Part shown: one piece after another, positions 22,350 to 33,110 of the stretch
Layout: the number at the start of each line of letters is the position of its first letter
Numbering within the stretch: the stretch's first letter is position 1
Origin: Paguma larvata
Lineage: Eukaryota > Chordata > Mammalia > Carnivora > Viverridae
DNA: 64,000 nucleotides
NCBI GenBank assembly: GCA_030068075.1
Contig: CM057824.1
Location: 130,128,414 to 130,192,413 of the forward strand
Reading direction: 5' to 3'
Program-made: the position numbers and the translations under genes
The notes under the pieces: model-generated
Database searches by the model: none
Told to the model about the DNA's origin: nothing
The model's input: only the letters and a program-made list of their open reading frames with translations

Positions 22350-23770
22350 TCATAAAGTAACAAATTGAAATTCCTTTTTCTACCAGAAACAAAATGTGAT
22401 TCTGTCTCTTTTTATAAATATAATAAATATTTTATCAATATGCCAAACACAGTCTACTTGATGAATGTCAATTCTATCAATTTAGTAATCAAAGTCAAGG
22501 CAGATCAATTGAGATTTGACTTAGCTGGGAGGAATGAATTATAGTTCTCAAAGAGAACATACTGGCCCTGGTTCAGGAGCAGCAAAGATATGAAATATCA
22601 GGGAAACCAAACTGAATGTTTTTATTAATTTGGCACATAGCCCATGGGCAATATGCCAGAAGCAGCCAACAATAATATAATCTCTTCCCAATTACAATAT
22701 TGATTGACCTTACACTACTTGACTTAATTGCAAATTCAATACAATGAGGAATATTACCTTCTTGGATGTTGTTATTGCGATAGATAAATGACATGATCCC
22801 TAAAATTTCTAAAACTGCAGAGAAATTTAAAGAGCTTAAAGATGTGAGAAAGAAAGCACTAAGAACTTTAGAATTACTTTGGACTTTGTATATAAAAATT
22901 AGCTACATAATATATCATGTGAAAAACCAAACAGAAATAGGCTCAGAAACATTTTTCGATGGTCATGTAAAATCCATCTAGTAAAAACATATACTGTCAG
23001 TCCAAATAAGGTGATAAACTGAGGCAAACCGCATTACCAGAAATTGAGTTCATTCAGAAATCGCAGAGGAATTGCAACTTGGGTAATACATGTTGTAGCA
23101 AGCTATAGGCAAATCCATTGAGGGTCTGCGGTAGGCTATATTTATGGACAAGGAGTACAAAAAAGGGGGCAGTCCAGCCAAAGTCGAAGCACTATATTCA
23201 TGGGCCTGAGAATAAGGAGAGATTCTTGGCAGATGGTTACTGGTCAGAAAATAAGTCTTAGCCTTCTGTAAATCAGGCATTTAATGGAGATTATTCTCTC
23301 AGTTCTTAAGTGACACATGTGTTCCTGAAAACACATGTGTAAGATTCTCCGTTTCATCTCCTATCATTTCATTGTAGATTGAAATCCTTTCACATAACTA
23401 TATTTGTATGGTTTATACTTTGTGGCACTCTATTAAACAGGCTCAACTGCACACTCACATACACACATATACACTTAGCAGAGGACCACAAAGATTCAAA
23501 ACTGTACAACTGAATACGAAATATATTCAGCCTATGTTCTGTATCCTATTATAGTAAATTTCTAAGGACATAACATTAGCTCTGAAAACAATGTCATTCC
23601 CTACTCACTGTGGAATTATCTTATCCAGAGTGACCTATCAAAATGCCTTCCTAAATAGTATTTTTATATTTCACTTTTATTTTCTGAATGTATTTATCTT
23701 ATCAAATAAGTTTATAAAGACTATGGTACTTAAATTGTAGCAAATTCTTGGTCTGTCTCTCTAGAAATTT
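22350..23770. other. Unassigned non-coding sequence
   Basis: About 1.4 kb without a recognised repeat. Frames at 22573-22794, 22793-22981 and 23050-23280 are 62-76 codons and unremarkable. Confidence 0.45.
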
Positions 23771-23787
23771 TTAAAATTCAGTTTTTT

Positions 23788-24015
23788 GGAGCACCTGGGT
23801 GACTCATTTGGTTAAGCATCCAACTCTTGATTTTGGCTCAAGTCATGATCTCACAGTTCATGAGTTCAAGCCCTGCAGCGGGCTCTGTGCTGACAGTGTG
23901 GAAACTGCTTGGGATTCTCTCTCACTTTCTCTCTCAATCTGCCCTTCCTGCAGACTCTCTCATTCTCTCTAAGTAAATAAATACAGAAATAGGTAAAAAC
24001 CTTAAGATAATAAAA
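23788..24015 (+). mobile_element. CAN-SINE with variant body
   Basis: GGAGCACCTGGGTGACTCAT, CTCAAGTCATGATCTCACAG, TCTGTGCTGACAGTGTGGAA and a CT-rich tract. The tail continues to about 24015. Target-site duplication TAAAATTCA(G)TTTTT lies at 23772-23786 and 24016-24030. Confidence 0.92.
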
Positions 24016-24075
24016 TAAAATTCATTTTTAAAAAATATAGCCTTTATTAACTTTATCATTCTAAATACTAGTGTT

Positions 24076-24167
24076 TCAGACAAAGGAAAAAATGATTGTA
24101 GGACATTTAGTTAAAGGTGTGTCAGACAAAGAAAAAAATGATTGGGAGACATTTGGTTAAAGGTGAG
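24076..24167. repeat. 46-bp tandem duplication, two copies
   Basis: Unit 1 (24076-24121) and unit 2 (24122-24167) both begin TCAGACAAAG and contain AAAATGATTG, GACATTT and GGTTAAAGGTG-like ends. They differ at only a few positions. The sequence is not a known array. Confidence 0.9.
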
Positions 24168-24219
24168 TGTTGGGAGATTTGTTCTCCAACACAAAACTGC
24201 AAGAGTTTTTGTTAGCTGC

Positions 24220-24418
24220 CTGTTAACTCAGTGATGGTTCCTTATTTCTTTTAGAACTGTGATATGCCACATTTCTGTGTTTCTGCTGTGATTGCTTTTG
24301 ATCTGGTTTCTCTGCTCTGTTGAGTTTAGAGGGATCAATCTTTGTAACTCCAGGCCTGAGCACAGTGCCTGGCTTACGATAGACATTCAGTACATTTTTG
24401 CTGAATAAATGAATGCAA
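24220..24418 (+). mobile_element. L2/MIR-type 3' end
   Basis: GAGCACAGTGCCTGGCTTAC, GATAGACATTCAGTACATTT and TGCTGAATAAATGAATGC match the 3' end shared by L2 and MIR. The upstream part fits L2 better but is weak. Confidence 0.6.
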
Positions 24419-24900
24419 GTCAGTGTCAGTATGTCCATTGTTTTCCACTCTCATAGGAAAATTCACAACTAGTTCTGTTCAATTTCACCTTGACTGGTCA
24501 TGGAGCAAGTTTTTACTATCCATCAAGCCCCATCACTGTCTCCTGTGTTCAGCATGAGATCCAAGCTAAACAGTGCTCACAACTTGAGCAGACAGAGATA
24601 GAGAGTAGAATGGACGGATGTCACTATCCCATACTCCAGGACAGTCTGGTGCTGAGCACTGTTCACAGCCTGTCTAGATATGAAGAAAACAACTTCCCAT
24701 TAAATAAACCCCTCAGAAGCTCTTCTCTTGACCTCCACTCTTTCCTTAGAAGACTCAGTTGCTCTTTGGGGGCAGATAATTTCTTTATTACCAGGCGTTT
24801 GAATCTCTCATCTTTTCAGTGCGGGTGTTAATTCTTCATGACATGTCTAATAGAATGATCCAGCGAAACAGTCTTTTCCCGTGTATTTCTCTTTTTTGTG
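24419..24900. other. Unassigned, with a 113-codon frame
   Basis: The plus frame 24490-24831 starts MTGHGASFYY and is Ser/Leu-rich. I recognise no family, signal peptide, domain or splice context, so I do not call it a gene. Confidence 0.35.
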
Positions 24901-24904
24901 ATCT

Positions 24905-25235
24905 TTTTAAAGGCAATTTTAATTTCTTTAATGGTTGCAAACTATTCAGATTATCTTTTTTATCATGGTTGAGTTTTGGTAGTTAATGGTCTTTGGGAAA
25001 CTCATCCTTTTCTGCTAGGTTGTTAATTTATGAGCATAACGTTGTTTATAGTATTACCTTATTATTATTTTAAAGGCTACAGGATCTCTAGTGAGAGCTT
25101 GTTTCATTCCTGAAATTGGCAGTTTGTGTCTTCTTTTTTATTTTTGTCAGTCTTGCTAGTGGTTTATTAATTTCATTTTTTTAAAACAACAGTTTTTGTT
25201 TTATTGATTTTTTTTTCTCTTGATCTTCATGATGT
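24905..25235 (-). mobile_element. L1 ORF2 internal fragment, antisense
   Basis: TTGAGTTTTGGTAGTTAATG, CTGCTAGGTTGTTAATTTAT, GGCTACAGGATCTCTAGTG, TTTCATTCCTGAAATTGGCA and GTCTTGCTAGTGGTTTATTA form the typical antisense L1 reverse-transcriptase region. It is truncated on both sides. Confidence 0.75.
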
Positions 25236-27761
25236 TTCGAGCCACCCTGTTAATTTTTGACAGTGACTAAGTCACATAAAGTCCTATGTCTGTGGACCAT
25301 TATCATATCCATTGATATCAGTTATGGACAGTTTACAGATACATAAATTTGCATACAGAAAATGAAAGGCAGAAACACTGTTGGTTGAGACTGTTTCAAA
25401 GTCTATCAGAAATTCATCCTCCAGTGTCCTCCAGAAACTCTATCTTCTGTTTCTTCTTCTATTCTCTCTTTTGCTCAGTGCTTGTGGTGGAGAGTTATTC
25501 ACCTTGGTCTGCCCCCAAATTGGCCACAGCAAGATGCAGTGTGTCTTCAGTGTTGCCATTCTTGGAAGTCAGAGCATCAACTGCCTGTGAAGCAGTAGGT
25601 CATATCCAGCATCCTGTAATGATGCAGAAGGAAGATACACAACAGCTCATGACTGTCATGCTTTCTCAGTGTCAAGTGCAGAAAAGTTTTAGCCTAACTA
25701 GTCAGGCCATCTTCAAATCCTTGCTAAAGAAAATGACTAACCACAATCTTATGTGATCTTATTCTGAAGGGTCCTATTGTGTAACAGTCTTCTCTATTAG
25801 AATATTAGAATTCAAGTAGAATGTAAAGTATCACTTGAACACACATGCTTACCTGCTCCAACTTCTGCTTAATTGTAGAGAAGCAGGTGTATGTGTTTGA
25901 ATTGGGGCAAGAGGGAACCCTACGCAAGTCAAACTGCCATCTTCCCATGTGTTCTGCTGGGAAATAGTGATTGCCACAGAAGTGATGCTGAATCTGTTGG
26001 GCTTCATGTTCCCCAGAAACCTTATTTATAAGTAAAATATTATTTTGGATGCTAGTGTAGTTTTCAAAAAGATAAATCTAGTTGGTAAATTAGGCAGCAG
26101 GACAATCTTAAAAAAGGTACTTAGATACAATTTTGGATCTTATCCAACTTCCATAAATGGGGTAGAATTTAGTTAGCTAGTTCTTGAGGCAGGCATGCGG
26201 TTTATAATATGGCAGTTAAAATAAATTCGCATTTAACATAGACTATTTTCTCTAGCTTCTGATAAAATCTAATAGATGAAGCAAGACTGTTTTCATGACA
26301 AGTGGGAAAAGCAAATATGCTTCATTGACATTTTATTAACATAATGATTGTCCTCACTCTTTCATTGCTTTTCAATCCAAAGTATAATAAATAGCAACCA
26401 CTATCCATGTGTATAATGATGGTTGTGTCATCAAGCATACATAAACAATACATTTTTCTTTTGTTTCCCCTAAGTTAAAAAAGCATATTATTTATGTTTT
26501 TAAACATACAGTTCACAGTATCTGAGATCCTATAGTCTTGGAGGGTCCAGGACTCTCACATAATTTTCGAAGAAATGAAACACAACCCCATTTAAGGGGA
26601 GAAAAAAGTAAACAATCTGAGGCATGTATTTGTAAAACAATACTCTCAGCCCTTCTTTAATACTCCCATTCTGGACTTGGGCGTTTGACAAATGCATCCA
26701 TCTGTCCACGGTATCATTGATTTTAGAGTTGATTTCTGACTTTGTGAGGGGTCTTCTCTTGAGTTTGACAGCTTTCGATGAAAATATGAAATTAGGGAAA
26801 AATAAGCTGAGCTGAGACAGATGATCAACGTTGTCTGAGGCCCTGAAAATAAGTACCCTCGTCGTATTCTCAGATTGATGATTTACTTATCGAAATGCAC
26901 TGGGGAAAGTGAAGACTATCACAAGTGATTGAAGAGACAAGCATAAAGGATAAAAGGGTGATAAATAAATAGTTTAACTTGAACACTGTACTCCCCAAAT
27001 GCCCACTAATACTTACAAGAGACGGAGAAGAAGGAAAATGTTAAAACACTCACACATCTTCACGCACCTACGGCTATGCAGTATGAGGCAGGTGATAAGG
27101 GAAAAGAGAATGTTCAAATATTTGGTAAAATTGTAAGTTAGGTAATAAGCCAAGTGCCATAAGATTTATTCATAAGGAGATGGTTTTACTCTGTTAGCAA
27201 CAAAATTGGGAGCATGCTCTGCAGTGCAAATTGCCCGTGTCATGTTTCAGTAACTCTTGAAGCTATGACAGTTAAAACCCAGAATCTTTAGGAACTAAGT
27301 AAGAGATTTGCATCTTTTTTATTTTCTCCCCTAAATAAGAAAAACTGGATTATATTTCATAATTTATCTATGTGTGTTTCTGTTTCTCTTTACCCTAAAA
27401 GGGAATGGAATTATGAAAAGAGGAAGATATAACAACTGACTTCTTATACTTCCTCTTTAAAGGAAATGGTTGGGGAGTCAGTGATTGTATAGGGACTGCA
27501 GACTGGATAAGGAAGAGACAAAATTGTTGAGGCCTCTGGGAGATGTTTGTTTTGTACTATTCTTTTGAGATAGAACTCAACAACTCTTTATGCTAGTATC
27601 CCCAAACCTTCGATCTTCTCAGTAGCATCTTTGTTCTGAAAATTAGTTGTTCATATTCCTATGCTATTAACCTTGAAAGTTTTTTTTTTTTTTCGTTTTA
27701 CCTTTTTCATTTTTCCCCTACGGATAATTTACAGCCAGTGTTTAATTGTAATATAGGTGAC
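25236..27761. other. Unassigned non-coding sequence
   Basis: About 2.5 kb with no recognised repeat. The 135-codon frame at 25349-25756 and the overlapping 69-codon frame at 25381-25590 compete for the same DNA and show no domain. An origin as an old retroposed copy cannot be excluded. A T-run lies at about 27680-27692. Confidence 0.4.
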
Positions 27762-28158
27762 TGTATTAGGGAACAGGACTAATTGGATCTCTCTCATATG
27801 TATGAGATAGAGGAGGAAAGATTGTTTTAAGAAACTGACTTACATGATCATGGGGATTTCCATGTCTGAAATCTATATAGCATGCCAGCAGTCTGGAGAC
27901 TTAGGTGAGAGTAGATGTTACAGTCTTTAGAAGAATTCTTCCTTCCAGAAATGGGCATCTTTACTCTTTAGGACGTCAACTGATTGATGAGGCCCACCCC
28001 CCCCCTTGTGGAGCATAATCAACTTTACCCAAAATTTATTGATTTAAATGTAAATTACACCTAAGAAATATCTTTACAGTAACATCTAGACTGGTGTTTG
28101 ATCAAGTAAGTGGGCACCCGTAGCCTCGCAAGGTTGACACATAAAATTTACCATCGAA
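27762..28158 (-). mobile_element. MLT2-type (ERVL) LTR, antisense
   Basis: In the forward direction: TGTATTAGGGAACAGGAC, then GTCAACTGATTGATGAGGCC, CACCCCCCCCCTTG, TTTATTGATTTAAATGTAAA, GGTTGACACATAAAATTTAC and CATCG. Its complement follows the MLT2 LTR, which opens with a GTTAATTTTATGTGTCAAC-like phrase. No internal retroviral gene is visible next to it. Confidence 0.75.
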
Positions 28159-29087
28159 TCGCATTATGGTTACGGTGAACAATTTGAAAGTTTTAGAATA
28201 AATGGACATAGCATCTCCTGATGTAGTATACAAAGCACATGTATGAGGTTTCATTAGATTGATTTTGCTTTTTTTTTTTAAAGAATAATTCTTTTTATGT
28301 ATCTAAGGATAGTTGCCATTTTATTATATGGAGGAAACTGATATTTTACTTTCATTTTTTGTTCTATTTGCATCTATTTCTTATTAGAAAATCAGGATAA
28401 TGAATCAGAAGTTACTGCAATATAGCTTATTATTTCAGATTTAAATTTATGCCAACTTTTGGACACAAATACAAGTATGCAAAATATTCCTTGAAGACAG
28501 AGAGAAAAATGGGCATATAAATTAATGAAACTTCAAAGCTGATTTGAAGTGTGGTTCTTGATTTCTGTGGAACTTTGGATTTCCAGGACTAACTGCTCTA
28601 AAAAGCAGAAAAAATTCTATAGCATCTCTTAGCATATTAGACAAAACAATACAAATTTAAAGATGTACAATATTTTGAGAGCAACATATCTAATAACCAA
28701 TTACCAAAGTAAAAAAGTCAAAAATCACCTCTGTTTAAAGAACAATTTAAAAAAAACAATATATTCATTTAATAAAAAAATTCTGTGACTGTATTTGAAA
28801 TTTTTGTTTGAGAAGTTAAGATTCCAAAAAGTTATTGAGTTATATCACTATAGGCAACAAATAAATGGTTCTGTTAAACTATTTAGTGTGTGAAACAAAA
28901 TGAATACCTGCCAATGATAAACATCTTGTTTATTGTGAAAACCATTAAAAGAGAAAGAGAGAATTATAGAGAGGAATTACAGAAGTTAGTTCCAATGAAC
29001 TCAGGTTATTCAAGTTTGCATAGTGTTCCTTGATTTTAAATTGTGTTATATTTTTGTAATATCCTATGAAGATACATATAGGAATCA
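28159..29087. other. Unassigned sequence between two MLT2-type LTRs
   Basis: About 930 bp with no recognised retroviral reading frame or other repeat. It could be unrelated DNA or the eroded interior of an internally deleted ERVL element. Confidence 0.4.
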
Positions 29088-29263
29088 TATAATGTAATCG
29101 GCTAGGAAAACAGACCAATATGATATGAGAGAAGGAGAGTCTGTGTGTGTGAAAGAGAGAGGGAGGGAGAGAGGGAGAGAGGGAGGGAGGGAGGGAGGGA
29201 GAGACAGAGAGAGAAAGAGAGAAAGAGAGAATTGTGTGTGTGTGTGTGTGTGTGTGTGTGAGT

Positions 29264-29298
<35 letters not shown>

Positions 29299-29799
29299 TG
29301 AGAAAGAGAGAGGGAGAGGGAGAGAAATGATTTATTACACAACTTGGCTCACGAGGTTACAGAGGCTGAGAATCCCCACAACCTGCTCTCTACAAGCTGA
29401 CGAAGCTGGTGATACAATTCAGTCTTGAGTTTGAGGAACTGAGAACGAGGAGAGCTTATGGCATAATCCCTAGCCCAAGGCTAAGGCCTGAGAACTGGGG
29501 ACAGCTGGTGTGAGTTTCAGAGTCCAAAGGCCTAAGAACCAGAAGCTCTGATGTCCAAGGGCAGGACAAGATGGACATCCCAGCTGAAGAAGAAATATGG
29601 AATTCTCCCTTTCTTATTATCTTTTTGTTGTATTTGAGTTCTCAATGGATTGATGAGGGCAGATTTTTACTCAATCTACAGAATCAAGTGCCAATCTCTT
29701 CCAGATGGACCTTCACAGACACATCTGGAAAGAGTGTCTTACCAGATATCTGGGCATCTCTTAGTCTAGTCAAATTGACACATAAAATTAACCATCACA
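29088..29799 (-). mobile_element. MLT2-type (ERVL) LTR, antisense, with microsatellite expansion
   Basis: The left end GGCTAGGAAAACAGACCAAT is followed by an expanded GA/GT block. After it come ATGATTTATTACACAACTTG, GAGGTTACAGAGGCTGAGAA, CCTCAATGGATTGATGAGG-like text, CACAGACACATCTGG, ACCAGATATCTGGGCATCTC, AAATTGACACATAAAATTAA and CCATCACA. This is a good match to the same LTR group as 27762-28158, in the same orientation. Confidence 0.8.
29139..29333. repeat. Compound GA / GGGA / GT microsatellite inside an LTR
   Basis: It comprises GT units, GA units, five consecutive GGGA units (29181-29200), about 14 GT units (29233-29259) and more GA and GGGA. The GA tract native to this LTR group probably seeded the expansion. 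The G-runs satisfy a G-quadruplex pattern. Confidence 0.93.
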
Positions 29800-29984
29800 T
29801 ATAACCAGTTAATAAGTCATTGAGCTCAAATGTCAAATAAATGCAAGAATTCCCTTTACATTCCTTGGACATCATTTAGACTCTTTTTCCATCTAGATGA
29901 AAAACTCTTCTGATAGGGCATGACTAACTAAGAACATTAAAAAAAATTGTTAATACCTCGAAATTTAAAGACACAACTGTATAG

Positions 29985-30090
29985 TGTAATGAGCAATGAA
30001 ATAGGACTCAAAGACCTGCATTCTAGTCCGGAGTCGCCATTCTGTATACCCAGGTGACCATGGAAATGCCACTTAACTATTCGAAATTTT
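29985..30090 (+). mobile_element. MIR fragment
   Basis: GCAATGAAATAGGACTCAAA, GACCTGCATTCTAGTCCGGA and CATGGAAATGCCACTTAACT resemble the MIR core and the TTACTTAACC segment. Diverged. Confidence 0.55.
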
Positions 30091-30319
30091 TCTTTTTTAT
30101 TTGCTTAAATCAAAAGCTATTTAGAGGTCCATTTTCCTTACTCTATGTTCACCTGATTCTGATTTTTTAAATTCTAAACATCAATCTTAGAATTGGAAAA
30201 AAAAATAGTTCTACATGACAGGTCTACTCATGTTTGATGATAACGTGTCTAGCCTTGTCTTATTTTTTCATTTATACTCTCCAGTTTCCTTTGTTTTATT
30301 GTGTGTCTTTTTTTAATCT

Positions 30320-30660
30320 TTTAAAAAAATTGTTGAATATAACATACATCGAAAAAATCTATAAGTAAAAGGTGTATATCTCAATATATTGTATACCTGA
30401 AACTAATATGGCACTGTATGTTAACTGGAATTAAAATAAAAACTTAACAAAAGGAAAAAGTATATATCTTATCAAATTATAATGAGGTGAAAAAGCAAGT
30501 AGCTGCCACCTAGATCAAAGAATTGATCATTGTCCACACCTACCCTACTATCTTGACATTTTAAAGTAATAATTCCTAGTTTTTTCCTCATAATTTTACT
30601 GTCATTTTATTTGTTTTGACTATTTTGTGCATAAACATTATTTTTTATTTCATATTTCCC
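30320..30660 (-). mobile_element. L1M 3' UTR-type fragment, antisense
   Basis: GTTGAATATAACATACATCG, AAGTAGCTGCCACCTAGATC, AAAGAATTGATCATTGTCC and ACCCTACTATCTTGAC resemble antisense L1M 3' UTR text. A tiny younger L1 end interrupts it at 30386-30455. Confidence 0.55.
30386..30455 (+). mobile_element. Tiny 5'-truncated carnivore L1 3' end
   Basis: ATTGTATACCTGAAACTAAT, GGCACTGTATGTTAACTGG and AATTAAAATAAAAACTTAAC match the extreme 3' end of carnivore L1. Flanking AAAAGGTGTATATCTCAA and AAAAAGTATATATCTTATCA look like a diverged target-site duplication. Only about 65 bp inserted. Confidence 0.7.
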
Positions 30661-31074
30661 TTTGATTGCCTTCAGTGTTATATACTGTTTTACTATTTGG
30701 TGGTACTGTAAGTGGTTGTGATACACATTTGTGAATTATCACATTGTGTTAATAATTAATAATTTTATCCTTTTGTCAGATAATGCAAGAAAGGAGAAAG
30801 ACATCAATCTGTTCTCTTTCCCTGTGCGCTATTATATATTTTAACCATCCCTGTACTTAAAACCCTATAAAGTTATTATTATTTTATGCAGGTAATATTT
30901 ACTTAGACTTAATCATTTATTTACCTTTTCATTTTTCTTTTTGCTCCTCTGTCCTTCACGTATCCCCAGACTTCCATCTTAGACCACTTAGAAAGCAAAA
31001 AAAAAAAAAAGAAAGAAAGAAAATTAGTATTTCTTTTGTTACAGGTATGTAGATGACTAGTCTCTCACTGTTAT

Positions 31075-31900
31075 TTTTCCGAAAATGTTTTTATCTCACC
31101 TTCAATTCTGAAGGATAGATTTCTCTATTCCTGTATTTTCTTTCCACACTCTGATGTTTTCATTTCATAGTGGTAACAATGTTGTCGCTTTTAAGATGTT
31201 CGTCTTTATATTTGGGTTTCAGAAGTTTTAGCCTGGTGTGAATGGGCATGTGTCTCTTGCATTGATTTAGCTCAGTATTTATAATATTTCTTCAATTTAA
31301 AGATAGATTTCTTTCACCGGTTTGTAAAGTTCTCATTCATTATGTCTTATGCCCTTTCTTCTCTCTTTTGGGAACTCCAGTCTCTCATATGGCAGGCATT
31401 GTCTCTGTGTAACCCTGGTCACTTACTTTGCCATCTACGTGTCTCTTTTTGACCGTTTCCCTCATTCTGTGTTAGTTCTTCCTGATATTTCCAGGTCAGA
31501 AATGTTCTCTCCAGCTGCTAACTCATCCACTGGTCTCTTCATTTTAGTTTTGATATTTTTCAGTGTAATAGTTGCCATTTCTTCTCTGAAGTTCTCACTT
31601 TTGCCTTCCTCTCCTTCAACATAATGTACTTGTATTATCAATCTATTAATGAAAATGCCCATAAATTCTCAACATCTTTCCTAATCTAAACAAAGTTTGC
31701 ATGATCATTTTGGTGGTGATGCTGCATGATTGATTCCACGTGCTTTTCAGTTGTCAGGGGATATGGTCCCTTAGGGTTTGTTTTTGTTGATGTTGTTGGC
31801 AATTCGCAAGAAGAGTTACAAAGTGGCACCCGAGTCCTTTAAAACATACATGTAGTCTCATAGATCCTTATTTAAGTCTGTCTCACTAGTTCTAATTTGT
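31075..31900 (-). mobile_element. Ancient L1M-like sequence, antisense
   Basis: TTTATCTCACCTTCAATTCT, GAAGGATAGATTTCTCTATT, TTTGGGAACTCCAGTCTCTC and CTCATCCACTGGTCTCTTC recall an old antisense L1M region. A 91-codon sense and a 66-codon antisense frame overlap here (31349-31662) and are not genes. Confidence 0.4.
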
Positions 31901-31990
31901 TCTTGTCCTTTGATAATGTTTTAAAACTTTATTTTGTCTTTCAAAATGTTTCTGTGTTCTTTTATAAGATGTTTTCTTATCTGATATTGT
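31780..31990. repeat. Direct repeat copy A
   Basis: Contains TAGTCTCATAGATCCTTATT, TAAGTCTGTCTCACTAGTTC and TTTGTCTTTCAAAATGTTTC. A similar sequence recurs in the same orientation at 32930-33110. Confidence 0.75.
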
Positions 31991-32929
31991 ACAGTTCAGC
32001 TTCCTTGTTTAGTATCTGTCTTTCCCACTTAAAAATGTAAAGATTCACTACTGTGAATGTGGCACCTAGAAAAATGCCCTGTAAGTCTCTTATAGAGACT
32101 CGATGATATCTGAAAAAACAATAATCTTTTACCATTCTGTGTTCTCCAACATGACATTGACTACAGCACTGAATAGATTATTGGGTGAAGAGTTAAACCT
32201 CATTTGGAGGAATATTCGTCTATAAGTAAATAACTTGCATATAATTAGTAAATTCTTCCAATAGTTTAATCATGTTGTTTGTTTTTTTTCTTATTATCAT
32301 CTTGAAAAATCACCTCAAATTCATTGCTAAAATCAAAGAACAATGCATCTATTAATCAGTCTCATTTAGTAACCTGGATTTTACTTAAAGCCTGATTTCA
32401 CAAGAGCCCCTAGAAAGTAATGCTTCTTCAAAATTTTTTTCTCATGTCTTTTTATTTTATTACTCTTTCTGCAATGTTGTTGGAAATTAATATTGTTAGT
32501 CATTTGCTTTTTTTCTACAACCTCTGATTTTCAACCCCAATTTCACTTTTCAAAAATCTTGGTCTGTTGACTTTTAACAGTGTTAAAAGTGCATTTTTTA
32601 AAACAAAAGAATAATTGCCCATTCCAAGTCAGATGGTAGCAAATGGAGGGGATATTTCGTTTTGAATCTTGGAATCGTCACCAATCTCACCCACCTCTCT
32701 GCTGCCGTAACTTCTCCCCTCCATGAAGTCTCAGAGATTAATGAAGTGGTTTTGTGATTAGATCTGTTATAATTTTAGGTCTTTGTATTTCATCTGGTTC
32801 TGAAGACTTGAATTCATTTAGAAGTACCCATAGTCTTTTACTACTGTCTGTGAATAAAGTAATTTGGTAGTCATGTTACATAGTTAGTTCTGTCTGCTTC
32901 TGAGTAGTCACTGGATAAAAATCTCTTGG
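31991..32929. other. Unassigned sequence between direct repeat copies
   Basis: No recognised element. It may belong to the same old LINE as its flanks. Confidence 0.35.
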
Positions 32930-33110
32930 AGTTAGTTGTAATTGTTGTTAATTCATGCGAATAGTTGTAAAACCTCATATGAGTCTCTTAAAAATATGCA
33001 TAGTCTTATAGATTACTAGTTAAGTCTGTCTCATTAGTTCTAATTTATTCTTCTTTCCTAATGATAACTTTTTCAAACTTCATCTTGTTTTTCAAAATGT
33101 CTATACCTTT
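32930..33110. repeat. Direct repeat copy B
   Basis: Contains TAGTCTTATAGATTACTAGT, TAAGTCTGTCTCATTAGTTC and TTGTTTTTCAAAATGTCTAT, matching copy A in order and spacing with roughly one difference in five bases by eye. The offset is about 1.15 kb. Confidence 0.75.

Noticed and set aside
24490..24831. 113-codon frame as a gene
   Set aside because: No homologous family recognised and no splice or promoter context.
25349..25756. 135-codon frame as a novel protein
   Set aside because: A second frame overlaps it, there is no domain, and Ser/Leu/Gln-rich chance composition is likely. Kept only as unassigned sequence.
29085..29428. Ser/Leu-rich or Arg/Glu-rich proteins in both strands
   Set aside because: They are translations of the GA/GT expansion in an LTR.
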